Of a stretch of 64,000 nucleotides of DNA, positions 37,290-45,318 are shown one piece after another; the stretch's first letter is position 1, and every line of letters begins with the position of its first letter. The notes under the pieces are model-generated. The model had not been told where the DNA came from. It did no database searches and saw only the letters and a program-made list of their open reading frames with translations. Both the position numbers and the translations under genes were made by a program. Origin of the DNA: Yoonia sp. GPGPB17 (GTDB taxonomy: Bacteria; Pseudomonadota; Alphaproteobacteria; Rhodobacterales; Rhodobacteraceae); assembly GCF_037892195.1 (NCBI RefSeq), contig NZ_JATACI010000002.1, positions 2,852,001-2,916,000 of the forward strand, written 5' to 3'.

Positions 37290-38431
37290 ATGACGTCAAT
37301 TCCTCAGACACCCAAGATCGCAAAGATCACAACCGCGTTGCCGTTTTGGCTCTCGCTCGGACTGGTCCCTGTGGCCATCTTTGCTGCGACGTATGGGGGC
37401 TGGGCGATTGCGCTATTGCCCCTTTCAACGTGGTTTCTGTTCACTGGGTTGGATTATGTTGTCGGGAAAAACAATGAAAACCCCGATCTGGAAACGCCCG
37501 AGGATCAGTTGGGTTGGTATCGGCTGATCACCCTGCTTTGGACGCCGATACAATTGATCACCATTTTTGGGATCATGATCTATGTGATTGGGTCTGATCA
37601 CCTGACGCGTGTTGAAGAGTGGCTTCTCTTTGCCGCCCTTGGGATTCTGTCCGGCACAATCGGTATCGTCTACGCGCATGAACTGATGCACCAAAAGCCC
37701 AAGCTGGAACGCTGGATGGCGGATGTTTTGCTAGCATCAGTCTTGTATTCGCATTTCCGATCCGAACACCTGTTGGTCCATCACCGCTATATCGGCACGC
37801 CTCGTGATCCCGTCACGGCCCGCTACGGTGAAAGCTTCTACCGCTTCTTTCCGCGCGTGCTCTATCAGTCGCTAGTGTCGTCCTTCAAAGCGGAAAAGGC
37901 ATGCTGGCGCGTAAGTCATTGCCTTGGCTTCACCTCTCAAACCCCTTCTGGCTGTATCTGACGCTTCAGGCAGGGTTTGCCCTGCTAGCATGGGTCATTG
38001 GCGGTTGGTGGGGCGTCTTTTTGTTTGCAACACAGGCGTTCTGGGCTGTCTTCCAACTCGAGTTGGTGGACTACGTTGAACACTATGGTCTGACCCGTAA
38101 ACACCTTGGCGATGGTAAATACGAACATGTGTTGCCGCGCCATTCATGGAATGCCACGCAACAGGCCTCGAACTGGTTGCTGATCAACCTGCAACGCCAT
38201 TCAGATCATCACTACAAACCCAACCGGCGTTTTCCTTTGCTACAAACCTATGATGACGATGAAGCGCCGCAACTGCCCTATGGCTATCCGTTGATGACGA
38301 TGATCGCTTTGGTGCCGCTTGCGTGGCGTAAAATCATGAATCCGCGCGTCAAGGAATGGCGACGGCGGTACTATCCAGAGATCAAAGATTGGCGGCCTTA
38401 CAAGAACGCGACTAATCCGTTGCCCCGATAA
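37290..38431 (+). CDS. alkB: Alkane 1-monooxygenase (AlkB-type), frame interrupted
   Basis: Membrane diiron hydroxylase acting on alkanes or related lipids. Histidine boxes are visible in the expected order: HELMHQK, EHLLVHHRYIGT, VDYVEHYGLTRK and LQRHSDHHYKP, with several membrane helices before and between them. The first frame continues wrongly after FKAEKA (about 37898); the second runs from 37901 (MLARKSLPWLHL) to 38431. One base is missing in AAGGCATGC; adding it gives a continuous protein of about 380 aa. GGAGG lies just before the ATG. The gene lies alone next to mutY; no rubredoxin gene is seen. Confidence 0.87.
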
Positions 38432-38437
38432 GAGGGG

Positions 38438-39174
38438 CTATTTCGCCCCGAAAAGGCGATAGTACATCCAGTCGGGCATGAACTGCGACAGGCGGAAGAC
38501 CCAGGAAAAGACCATCGGGAAGCTTTTCTTGAAGGCGTCGGTGTTCATATGTTCGAACACTTCTTTTGCTGCATCCTCGGGCGACATGATGAACGGCATG
38601 TTGAAGTCGTTCTTTTCTGTCAGACGCGTTTTGATAAAGCCGGGGTTGATTAACTGCACTTCGATAGGTGAGGTGCGCAGGTCCGCCTGCATGGATTCCG
38701 CCAAAGACATCATCCCGGCCTTGGACGAGCAGTAGCCAATGGCACCGGGGAGACCCCTGAAACCTGAGAGCGAGCCAACCAGCACGATATGCCCCGCGTT
38801 TTTGGCGACCATGCCCTTGATCACGGAACCTACGACGCGTGATGCACCAAGGAAGTTTACCTCGCCCATCATGTCGGCCTTTTCGTTGTCCCAATCCTGC
38901 GCCTTCATGGGCCAATATACCCCGGCGAGATAGACAACGCCATCAATGTCACCCACCTTTTTCGCCGCCGCCTCAACAGCGGTGCGGTCGGCCACATCAA
39001 CGGTCACATATGATGCCTTGCCAGGCAGTTGTGCCACCAGTTCCTTTAAGCGGTCTTCGGATCTGGCAGAGACAATCACCTCGGCCCCGGCGCGGCTTAT
39101 GCTGAAGGCCACTTCGCGGCCCAACCCTCGCTCGCGCCAACGAGCCAGTAGCGTTTTCCTTGCCAGTCTTTCAC
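38438..39174 (-). CDS. Short-chain dehydrogenase of the RpoE/ChrR target operon, frame interrupted
   Basis: SDR oxidoreductase of about 245 aa, matching in position the last gene (RSP1087-like) of the Rhodobacter RpoE-dependent operon. The natural start is GTG at 39174, with GGAG before it and N-terminus MKDWQGKRYWLVGASEG. That frame breaks at 39121-39128 (plus strand CCAACCCTC); the remainder (LGREVAFSISRAGAEV onward) lies in a second frame to 38438. One missing base restores GASEGLGREVAF, the cofactor-binding motif. The catalytic YCSSK is present. It follows the DUF3833 gene almost without gap. Confidence 0.85.
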
Positions 39175-39176
39175 GG

Positions 39177-39749
39177 TTATTCTCCTGCGTAGGCCTTGTC
39201 TTTGGGGCGCATGGTTGCGACAAGCTCGGCCACTTTGATCCCGAATTTGCGGAACTGGCTGCGGTTCATGATGGAGCCGTTGGACATCAGGTACATCCAG
39301 TCAGTCACATCCAGCGCATGTCCGCCTGCCTCTTCGGTCAGTTTGATGCGGTAGTTCAACAAGACGGCAGATCCGCTTTGTTGGCCCGTGCCCGCTCCAA
39401 CAACATCAGGAGCTTCGGCTTTGATCTTGCCGTCATTGCCCAGTGTCAGGGTCCATTCACGGTTCTGTACCTGACCGCTGTCGTAGTAGAAAACCTCTTT
39501 CATGGTGCCGACATTGCCATTCCAGGATGCTTCAAAATCAGCCACGAAGCGTGACGATACTTTGCCGGTAGGACCGTAGATCACGCCTTCACATAGAATC
39601 GGCCCATTGAACCGTTCGCGAATGTCAAAGATGGGCCCATCTGCGTAGTCATCAGACTTTTGCGCCCAGAAGGACACATAGCGCTCTTTGAAGAACACCG
39701 CCGTTGCCATGAGCGCCGCTCCGAGCAGAATGTAAGTGACAAACGACAT
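39177..39749 (-). CDS. DUF3833 domain-containing protein
   Basis: Protein of 190 aa with an N-terminal hydrophobic segment (VTYILLGAALMATAVFF), probably a membrane anchor, then a lipocalin-like beta-rich domain of DUF3833 (RERFNGPILCEGVIYGPTGKV, and DVTDWMYLMSNGSIMNRS). The gene is the fourth in the minus-strand operon read from the RpoE-type promoter at 43067-43096, in the same order as RSP1088 in Rhodobacter sphaeroides. The function is not known; a role in lipid handling is an inference. Confidence 0.88.
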   Translation of the reverse strand: MSFVTYILLGAALMATAVFFKERYVSFWAQKSDDYADGPIFDIRERFNGPILCEGVIYGPTGKVSSRFVADFEASWNGNVGTMKEVFYYDSGQVQNREWTLTLGNDGKIKAEAPDVVGAGTGQQSGSAVLLNYRIKLTEEAGGHALDVTDWMYLMSNGSIMNRSQFRKFGIKVAELVATMRPKDKAYAGE

Positions 39750-39751
39750 CG

Positions 39752-40978
39752 TTAGTCCTCGAGTTTCGTGGCGATCAGCAAGCCGATGGCCAAAAGTTTC
39801 AATAGTGACGGCACAAGTGCGTATAGCACCGTCAGCATGGTGATCGCTTCGGCGGGCAAATCGGTGGCCCCTGCCGTGAAGCCAGATCGTTCAAGTAGCG
39901 GCAGTAGAACCACCGCGGCGAAGGCAAGCGTGAACTTGTTCACCAAATTCCAAAGGCCAAATCCCTGCCCCCCATTGGGCGAAATTGCAGCCATCCGTTT
40001 CGCGAACATTGCGGGCAGCAAAGTGAGGTCTGCCCCGATGGTCGCTCCACTTAATACGCAGATAACTGCAAAAGGGATCACATCGCCGGGCGATAAAGTG
40101 AGGGTGTAGCCAAATGAAAGGACCGCGAGGATCATGGCGGCGATCAAAACAGGCTTGGGGCTGAACCGTCGCGCGAGGGCTGACCAGATAGGGGAAGAGA
40201 GCGCTGCCGCCAGGAAAAAGAGGACCAGTAGCGCACCTTCCCAGCCAACGCCCCCCAATTTGCTTTCCACATAAAAGAGGAACAGCGTGGACGAAACCGC
40301 AAGTGGTGTTGCATTGACCAGCGCCAGGATCAGGAGCTTTCGCGCGGTGTTGTCGCGGATGATTTCACCGATCTGTGATGGTTCTTGGCTGACGCGTTCT
40401 TTCCATTCGGGCCACATGAAGAAGGCTGCGATGAGTGTTAGTGCGGCAAATCCATATGCAAAGGCGGCAAAGGGGCTGGCAACGACCCCAATCAAGACCG
40501 TTGGGATGACAGCCGCGATGCACACACCCAACAGCGCCCCACTTTCACGCCATGCCGCCAGTTTGACGTGACCCTGTGGGTCGCTGCTTACCTTGCTGAC
40601 CCCTTGGGCGTAGAAATTGATGGATAGGAAACTGAACGCGGTGAAAAGCGCGGTGACGGTGATCCCAAACCACCAAATCGGGGCGATGGGCGGGATGACC
40701 GCAAAAAGGCCGATCATGGATAGCGCCATGACGAGAGCGGTCAGTGTGATCACCAGTTTCTTGGATCGCGTCAGGCGTTCACTGATCCATCCCAACACCG
40801 GGTCCTGAACCATATCGAAAAGGCGCATCGCGAACAGCAGTGCACCCAGTGCAGCCAAACTGACCCCAAAGGTATCAGCGTAGTATTTGGGTGCATAGAT
40901 ATAGATCGGCAGGCCAGCGCCAGACAGCACGGCCGCAAAGACCGAGTAGGCGGGCAGCCGCTCTGACAGGGCTTTCAT
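39752..40978 (-). CDS. MFS transporter of the RpoE/ChrR target operon
   Basis: Permease of 408 aa with about twelve helices, of the glycoside-pentoside-hexuronide/MFS_2 group (DPVLGWISERLTRSKK is the cytoplasmic loop motif). The substrate is not known. The start overlaps the stop of the DUF1365 gene by four bases, and the DUF3833 gene follows after two bases. It corresponds by order to RSP1089 of the Rhodobacter operon. Confidence 0.9.
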   Translation of the reverse strand: MKALSERLPAYSVFAAVLSGAGLPIYIYAPKYYADTFGVSLAALGALLFAMRLFDMVQDPVLGWISERLTRSKKLVITLTALVMALSMIGLFAVIPPIAPIWWFGITVTALFTAFSFLSINFYAQGVSKVSSDPQGHVKLAAWRESGALLGVCIAAVIPTVLIGVVASPFAAFAYGFAALTLIAAFFMWPEWKERVSQEPSQIGEIIRDNTARKLLILALVNATPLAVSSTLFLFYVESKLGGVGWEGALLVLFFLAAALSSPIWSALARRFSPKPVLIAAMILAVLSFGYTLTLSPGDVIPFAVICVLSGATIGADLTLLPAMFAKRMAAISPNGGQGFGLWNLVNKFTLAFAAVVLLPLLERSGFTAGATDLPAEAITMLTVLYALVPSLLKLLAIGLLIATKLED

Positions 40979-41733
40979 CTGCTGACCTCGTTGGTCGGCG
41001 GTTCAGGTTGGGATCGGAAAGTTGCACCTTTCCACCATAGTTTGATCGCTTGCCAGTGGATCAACGTCAGCACGCGCCGAGACCCGAAGGGTCGCCGAAG
41101 CGCTGCCTTGATGATGGAGCCATTGGTAATGGGCTTACGTGGCCCCGTCAGCGTCGCGATCAAACCGCCATTGCCGCGTGAATAATCGATCCAGATGCCA
41201 ATAATGTCGGGCTGAATGTCAAAACGGAAGGTATATCCGCCTTCGATGGGTTGAAAGGGCGACACATGCATCAGCTTTTGAGCTGAAAGTGTTTCGTCTT
41301 TGGTGATCGGTCGACCATCATCATGACGGCACAGATAAGAGTGACGGTCGCCAAACGTATTGGTGACTTCGGCGATGACAGTGGTGAGGGTATCATCGCC
41401 ATCGTAACACAGCCAGAAGGAGACAGGGTTGAACACATGCCCCAGCACGCGCGGCTGCGCCAGCAGCTCAATCCGGACCGCGTCTGTCACATTGTATGTC
41501 GCCAGCACATCACGGACCCAAGCGGCCCCTTTGCCTTGCTTGGGTGCACCGCCATGGTCGCGGTCGTGCAATGACATCAGGTTGCCGCTGTTGCGCGAAA
41601 AGAACGCTGGCGTTTGCGGCGTCGCCTCAGCGTCCGTCAGAACATAGTCGATGGAATAGCGAAAAGCGTTCTTCGTCGCCCCACGCCGCCCATGATAGGT
41701 TTCCGCTGCGATATGATGAACGGCAGAGGTCAC
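40975..41733 (-). CDS. DUF1365 domain-containing protein
   Basis: Cytoplasmic protein of 252 aa of the DUF1365 family, with MSLHDRDHGGAPKQG and VFNPVSFWLCYD and a C-terminal LTLIHWQAIKLWWKG segment. Such proteins are nearly always paired with an amine-oxidase-like flavoprotein and with lipid-methylating enzymes. In Rhodobacter sphaeroides the equivalent RSP1090 is part of the singlet-oxygen regulon and has been linked to furan fatty acids. Both ends overlap neighbouring genes by four bases. Confidence 0.9.
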   Translation of the reverse strand: MTSAVHHIAAETYHGRRGATKNAFRYSIDYVLTDAEATPQTPAFFSRNSGNLMSLHDRDHGGAPKQGKGAAWVRDVLATYNVTDAVRIELLAQPRVLGHVFNPVSFWLCYDGDDTLTTVIAEVTNTFGDRHSYLCRHDDGRPITKDETLSAQKLMHVSPFQPIEGGYTFRFDIQPDIIGIWIDYSRGNGGLIATLTGPRKPITNGSIIKAALRRPFGSRRVLTLIHWQAIKLWWKGATFRSQPEPPTNEVSR

Positions 41734-43028
41734 TCGGCAGCAAGTTGCAGATGATTAACAGCATTGAGCGAATGCACGACATCAAGCGCGCTGGACAACC
41801 CGTCTTCGTGGAACCCGTTCTTCATCCATGCGCCGCAGAACCAGGTACGGTTCGAGCCGTTCATTGCCGCGGCGGCCTCTTGGGCGGCTATCGCCTCAAG
41901 ATCATAGACCGGATGGCGCAGCGTCACTTCATCCCAGATCAGCTCTTCTTCGATGGGCCTGTTGCTGTTCAAGGTAACCATCATGTCCTCGCCTTTTAGC
42001 CAAGGCTGCAGCGAATTCATCCAGTACGTCAAGTTGATCTCTTTGTCGGTGCGTTGGGCATCTTCGGAATAGATCCAAGACGACCAAACCTGACGGCGCT
42101 TGGGCATGATCGAGGTGTCCGAATGCAGCACGACTTTATTGGGCTGGTAGCGCACGGCCCCAAGAACAGATTTTTCGACGGCAGTGGCATCCGACAGCAT
42201 TCGCAATGTGTCGTCCGAATGGGTGGCAAAGACCACTTCGTCAAAGGCTTCCCAGCTTTCGCCATGCGTCTTCACGTCAGCCCCTGTTGCCGTGCGGCGC
42301 ACGGCGTCAATGGGTGCGCCAAGCCGGATATCAATACCGCGTTGCACCATATCAGCGGCAAGGCGCGTCACATACTCGCGCGACCCACCGTCGACAGTGT
42401 ACCATTGATGCTGACCTGTTGCGCCCAGCAGCGCATGATTGTCGAAAAAGCGCATCATGGCATAGGCCGGAAAGTCGAGGATCTTTTCCTTTGGCGTTGA
42501 CCAGATCGCGCCGGAAAAGGGCAGGAGGTAGTGGTCGCGGAAGTAATCGCTGAGGTTCAGCTTTTTCAGCAACTCACCAATCGTCATCGTTTCATCTTGG
42601 CTTGCTTCAAGCCCGTGGGCATTGAATTTCAAGATATCCCGGACCATGCGCAGAAACTTGGGGCTGGCAATGTTGCTGCGCTGGGCGAATAGCGCGTTGA
42701 GGCTGGCCAGACCGTACTCCATCCGGCCCCCGCTGAAAGAGGCGCCAAAGCTCATGTTGCTTTTGATGACCGGCACATCAAGGTGATCAAACAGCTTCGT
42801 CAGGTTTGGGTAATTGGCATAGTTGAAAACGATAAACCCTGTATCAACGGCCTGATCCCTGTTTTTGCCCGCCATTCGTGTACGGGCGTGGCCCCCTAAC
42901 CTGTTCTCGGCCTCAAACAGCACGACGCGGTGGTCTTTTGCCAGTGCGTGCGCAGCCCCCATACCTGAAATACCAGCACCAATCACCGCAATTTTTCTGG
43001 GAACGGCTGTCCCGGTCTCGAATGGCAT
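41730..43028 (-). CDS. FAD-dependent oxidoreductase of the RpoE/ChrR target operon
   Basis: Amine-oxidase-like flavoprotein of about 432 aa, the first gene of the operon. The FAD motif is IAVIGAGISGMGAAHALA, followed by NRLGGHARTR, and a C-terminal FCGAWMKNGFHEDG segment. It is the counterpart of RSP1091. In Rhodobacter this gene set is turned on by singlet oxygen and connected to modified membrane fatty acids. The start at 43028 has GGAG nine bases upstream and lies about 30 bases below the predicted transcription start; the longer in-frame version crosses the promoter and is rejected. Confidence 0.9.
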   Translation of the reverse strand: MPFETGTAVPRKIAVIGAGISGMGAAHALAKDHRVVLFEAENRLGGHARTRMAGKNRDQAVDTGFIVFNYANYPNLTKLFDHLDVPVIKSNMSFGASFSGGRMEYGLASLNALFAQRSNIASPKFLRMVRDILKFNAHGLEASQDETMTIGELLKKLNLSDYFRDHYLLPFSGAIWSTPKEKILDFPAYAMMRFFDNHALLGATGQHQWYTVDGGSREYVTRLAADMVQRGIDIRLGAPIDAVRRTATGADVKTHGESWEAFDEVVFATHSDDTLRMLSDATAVEKSVLGAVRYQPNKVVLHSDTSIMPKRRQVWSSWIYSEDAQRTDKEINLTYWMNSLQPWLKGEDMMVTLNSNRPIEEELIWDEVTLRHPVYDLEAIAAQEAAAAMNGSNRTWFCGAWMKNGFHEDGLSSALDVVHSLNAVNHLQLAAE

Positions 43029-43066
43029 GTCAGGGGGCTCCAGTGTGTCTTGATCATTTGTTATTG

Positions 43067-43096
43067 TTGTTACGTGTCCATTACTTACATGGATCA
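43067..43096 (-). promoter_or_regulatory. RpoE-type promoter for the five-gene operon
   Basis: On the minus strand TGATCC (43096-43091), exactly 18 bases, then TAACAA (43072-43067). This fits the group IV sigma factor RpoE of Rhodobacter, whose promoters have TGATC at -35 and TAA-rich -10 with that spacing. Transcription would start near 43060. Confidence 0.8.
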
Positions 43097-43116
43097 CAAG
43101 AAAATCGCATGTGTGG

Positions 43117-43146
43117 TGATCCAACCGCGGGTTGGCGGCGTAACAC
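43117..43146 (+). promoter_or_regulatory. RpoE-type promoter for rpoE-chrR
   Basis: TGATCC (43117-43122), exactly 18 bases, then TAACAC (43141-43146). It is nearly identical to the divergent element 20 bases away, and would make rpoE-chrR autoregulated. Transcription would start near 43153, inside the first possible ATG of the frame. Confidence 0.82.
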
Positions 43147-43255
43147 CTATATGTTGACGGAACCGAACACCCTCACAAAAGCGGATGCGCTGCCGCCCGC
43201 TGTCACTTATGGTGATGCGAAAGTGCAGCCCATGCGCAAAGTGAGGAAGACAAAG

Positions 43256-43807
43256 GTGAACCCCGAAGCATCATCAAAACGCATGGCGTGGGTCGTTCAG
43301 GTGTATGCCGTGCGTGACAGCCAGGATCGCAAGGCCTTTGCCGAGCTTTTTGGCTATTTCGCGCCGCGCGTGAAGTCATTTTTGATGAAGTCGGGGGCCA
43401 GCCCGGATCTGGCAGAAGAATGTACACAGGAGGTCATGGCGACCCTTTGGAACAAGGCCCATATGTTCGATCCCACGAAAGCGAGTGTATCCACTTGGAT
43501 CTTTACGATTGCTCGTAACCGAAAGATCGACATTTTGCGCAAGCAGCGACGGCCCGAACCGGAAGACCTGCCATGGGGCCCCGAAGCAGAGCCAGACCAG
43601 ACCGAGGCTTTGGGACTGCAGCAAGAAACGGAACAACTCGGGCAGGCCTTGGCCACATTGCCCGCAGAACAGAGAAAACTGATCGAGCGCGCCTACTTTG
43701 GCGAGCTGAGCCACAGTCAGATCGCCGCTGAGACGGGATTGCCGCTGGGGACGATCAAATCGCGGATTAGATTGGCGCTGGATAGACTGCGCCACGCAAT
43801 GAAATGA
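43256..43807 (+). CDS. rpoE: RNA polymerase sigma factor RpoE (singlet-oxygen response)
   Basis: Group IV sigma factor of about 183 aa. Region 2 is RKAFAELFGYFAPRVKSFLM through TWIFTIARNRKIDILRKQ; region 4 is LPAEQRKLIERAYFGELSHSQIAAETGLPLGTIKSRI. The chosen start is GTG at 43256 because AGGAAG lies six bases upstream and the N-terminal length then fits the family. ATG at 43232 is the other candidate. The ATG at 43151 is rejected since it lies at or upstream of the expected transcription start. Held inactive by ChrR, encoded next with overlapping ATGA. Confidence 0.88.
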   Translation: MNPEASSKRMAWVVQVYAVRDSQDRKAFAELFGYFAPRVKSFLMKSGASPDLAEECTQEVMATLWNKAHMFDPTKASVSTWIFTIARNRKIDILRKQRRPEPEDLPWGPEAEPDQTEALGLQQETEQLGQALATLPAEQRKLIERAYFGELSHSQIAAETGLPLGTIKSRIRLALDRLRHAMK

Positions 43808-44466
43808 TGAACGATATGAAAAAGATCAAACACCACCTGACCGAGCAACTTCTGATGGGGTATGCTGCTGGAACGCTGCCGGAGGCCTTCAATCTGGTCG
43901 TGGCCACGCATATTTCGATGTGTGATACCTGTCGCGCAGCCTTGGCCGAGTACGAAGCGCTGGGCGGGGAAGTGATGTTGGAAAGTGACCCGGCTCAGAT
44001 CGCTGAAGATGCGTTGGAAGCAACGCTGGCGATGATAGATGGCGGGCGGTTCGTAGAAAAGCCAGCGCCGCTTCGCGACCAGCGCAGCATGTTTCCAGGC
44101 CCCCTGCAGGATTATATTGCCGGTGATATCGATAGCCTGAAGTGGCGCAAGATCGGTGGGGGTGTCAGTCAGCTTGTCCTGAACACCTCAAAGGACGCCA
44201 GTGTGCGGCTTTTGCGCATTCCTGCGGGTACGGCAGTGCCGGATCATGGGCATCGTGGGACGGAACTGACGTTGGTGTTGCAAGGTGCGTTCACCGACGA
44301 AGAGGATCGATTTGCGGCCGGTGACATTGAGGTCGCCAACGAAGATTTGCACCATACGCCAGTTGCGGAAGAGGGCATGGATTGCATTTGCCTTGCTGCG
44401 ACTGATGCGCCGCTGCGGTTTAGTGGCATCGTGCCGCGCATTGCACAGAAATTTATTGGGATCTGA
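43804..44466 (+). CDS. chrR: Zinc anti-sigma factor ChrR, cupin-type
   Basis: Binds RpoE and releases it when singlet oxygen appears. The 220-aa protein has the zinc-binding anti-sigma domain at the N-terminus, with HISMCDTC giving the H-x3-C-x2-C ligands, and a C-terminal cupin domain with HGHRGTELTLVLQG and the later DLHHTPVAEEGMDCICL. Both parts match ChrR of Rhodobacter. The start overlaps the rpoE stop (ATGATGA), so equal amounts of both proteins are likely made. A terminator follows. Confidence 0.93.
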   Translation: MMNDMKKIKHHLTEQLLMGYAAGTLPEAFNLVVATHISMCDTCRAALAEYEALGGEVMLESDPAQIAEDALEATLAMIDGGRFVEKPAPLRDQRSMFPGPLQDYIAGDIDSLKWRKIGGGVSQLVLNTSKDASVRLLRIPAGTAVPDHGHRGTELTLVLQGAFTDEEDRFAAGDIEVANEDLHHTPVAEEGMDCICLAATDAPLRFSGIVPRIAQKFIGI

Positions 44467-44482
44467 ACCGGGACCCACTCAC

Positions 44483-44518
44483 AAAAAGGCGCGCCGATGC
44501 AAATCGGGGTGTCTTTTT
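44483..44518 (+). terminator. Rho-independent terminator of rpoE-chrR
   Basis: Long imperfect stem (16 positions, one mismatch and two G-T pairs) between AAAAAGGCGCGCCGAT and ATCGGGGTGTCTTTTT with a GCAA loop; the descending arm ends in TTTTT. Confidence 0.75.
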
Positions 44519-44553
44519 GTATCTGGAATCGCGTAGCAGTAACGACAGCGCGT

Positions 44554-45318
44554 CTAGACCGAATGATAAGTTTCGGTATTGCCATCGACAGCAATCGCCT
44601 GGCCTGAAACGAATTTTGCGGCATCGGATGATAAATATGTGCAAAGCTCCGCTATTTCTTTGGGTTCTGCAAAGCGACGCAGTGAACTGCCAGAGGCATA
44701 GTCGAGATACACCTCATCCGGGGTAACGCCGCGCGCTTGGGCTTCTGCGGCAAGAACCCGATCCATCCGGTCACCACTCACCGCGCCGGGACAAATGGCA
44801 TTGCAGCGAATACCATATGGACCCAGTTCTGTTGCGATCGTTTTGGTAAATCCGATCACAGCCCATTTCGCTGCGGCGTAAGGCGCACGAAACGGGGCAC
44901 CAAACAGGCCTGATGTCGATGAGAGATTGATGATTGTCCCGGATTTTTGCCTTTTCATGACAGGGGCGATGGCGCGACAGGTGATCATCTGAGCGTCCAG
45001 ATTGACCGCAAGGCAATGTTTCCACTGCGCAAGGTCAAGGGCTTCAACCGGGTCTGCCTGACCCGCGATGCCTGCGTTGTTGATCAAGACATCACAGCCG
45101 CCAAAGTGGTCCAGCCCGGCCCTTAGCCATGCGTCCAAAGCTGCTTCATCGGTGACATCCACAGGGGTGCCGGTGATCCCTTTTCTCAGCTCATTGAGGG
45201 CTGCATTGTCCTGATCACAGACATAAACCTGTGCGCCTTGGTCCGCATAGGTTTCGGCAATCACTTTGCCGATCCCGCCTGCTCCGGCAGTGATAAAAAC
45301 ACGTTGGGCCATGGTCAT
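44554..45318 (-). CDS. Short-chain dehydrogenase/reductase
   Basis: NAD(P)-dependent SDR of 254 aa. Cofactor motif FITAGAGGIGKVIAE, later NNAGIAG and catalytic SSTSGLFGAPFRAPYAAAK (Ser, Tyr, Lys). GAVSGDRMDRVL follows, as in sugar and polyol dehydrogenases of this group, but the substrate is not known. Start at 45318 or 45312 (MTMAQRV or MAQRV); the first overlaps the rmuC stop by four bases. It lies downstream of rmuC and mutL on the same strand. Confidence 0.92.
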   Translation of the reverse strand: MTMAQRVFITAGAGGIGKVIAETYADQGAQVYVCDQDNAALNELRKGITGTPVDVTDEAALDAWLRAGLDHFGGCDVLINNAGIAGQADPVEALDLAQWKHCLAVNLDAQMITCRAIAPVMKRQKSGTIINLSSTSGLFGAPFRAPYAAAKWAVIGFTKTIATELGPYGIRCNAICPGAVSGDRMDRVLAAEAQARGVTPDEVYLDYASGSSLRRFAEPKEIAELCTYLSSDAAKFVSGQAIAVDGNTETYHSV

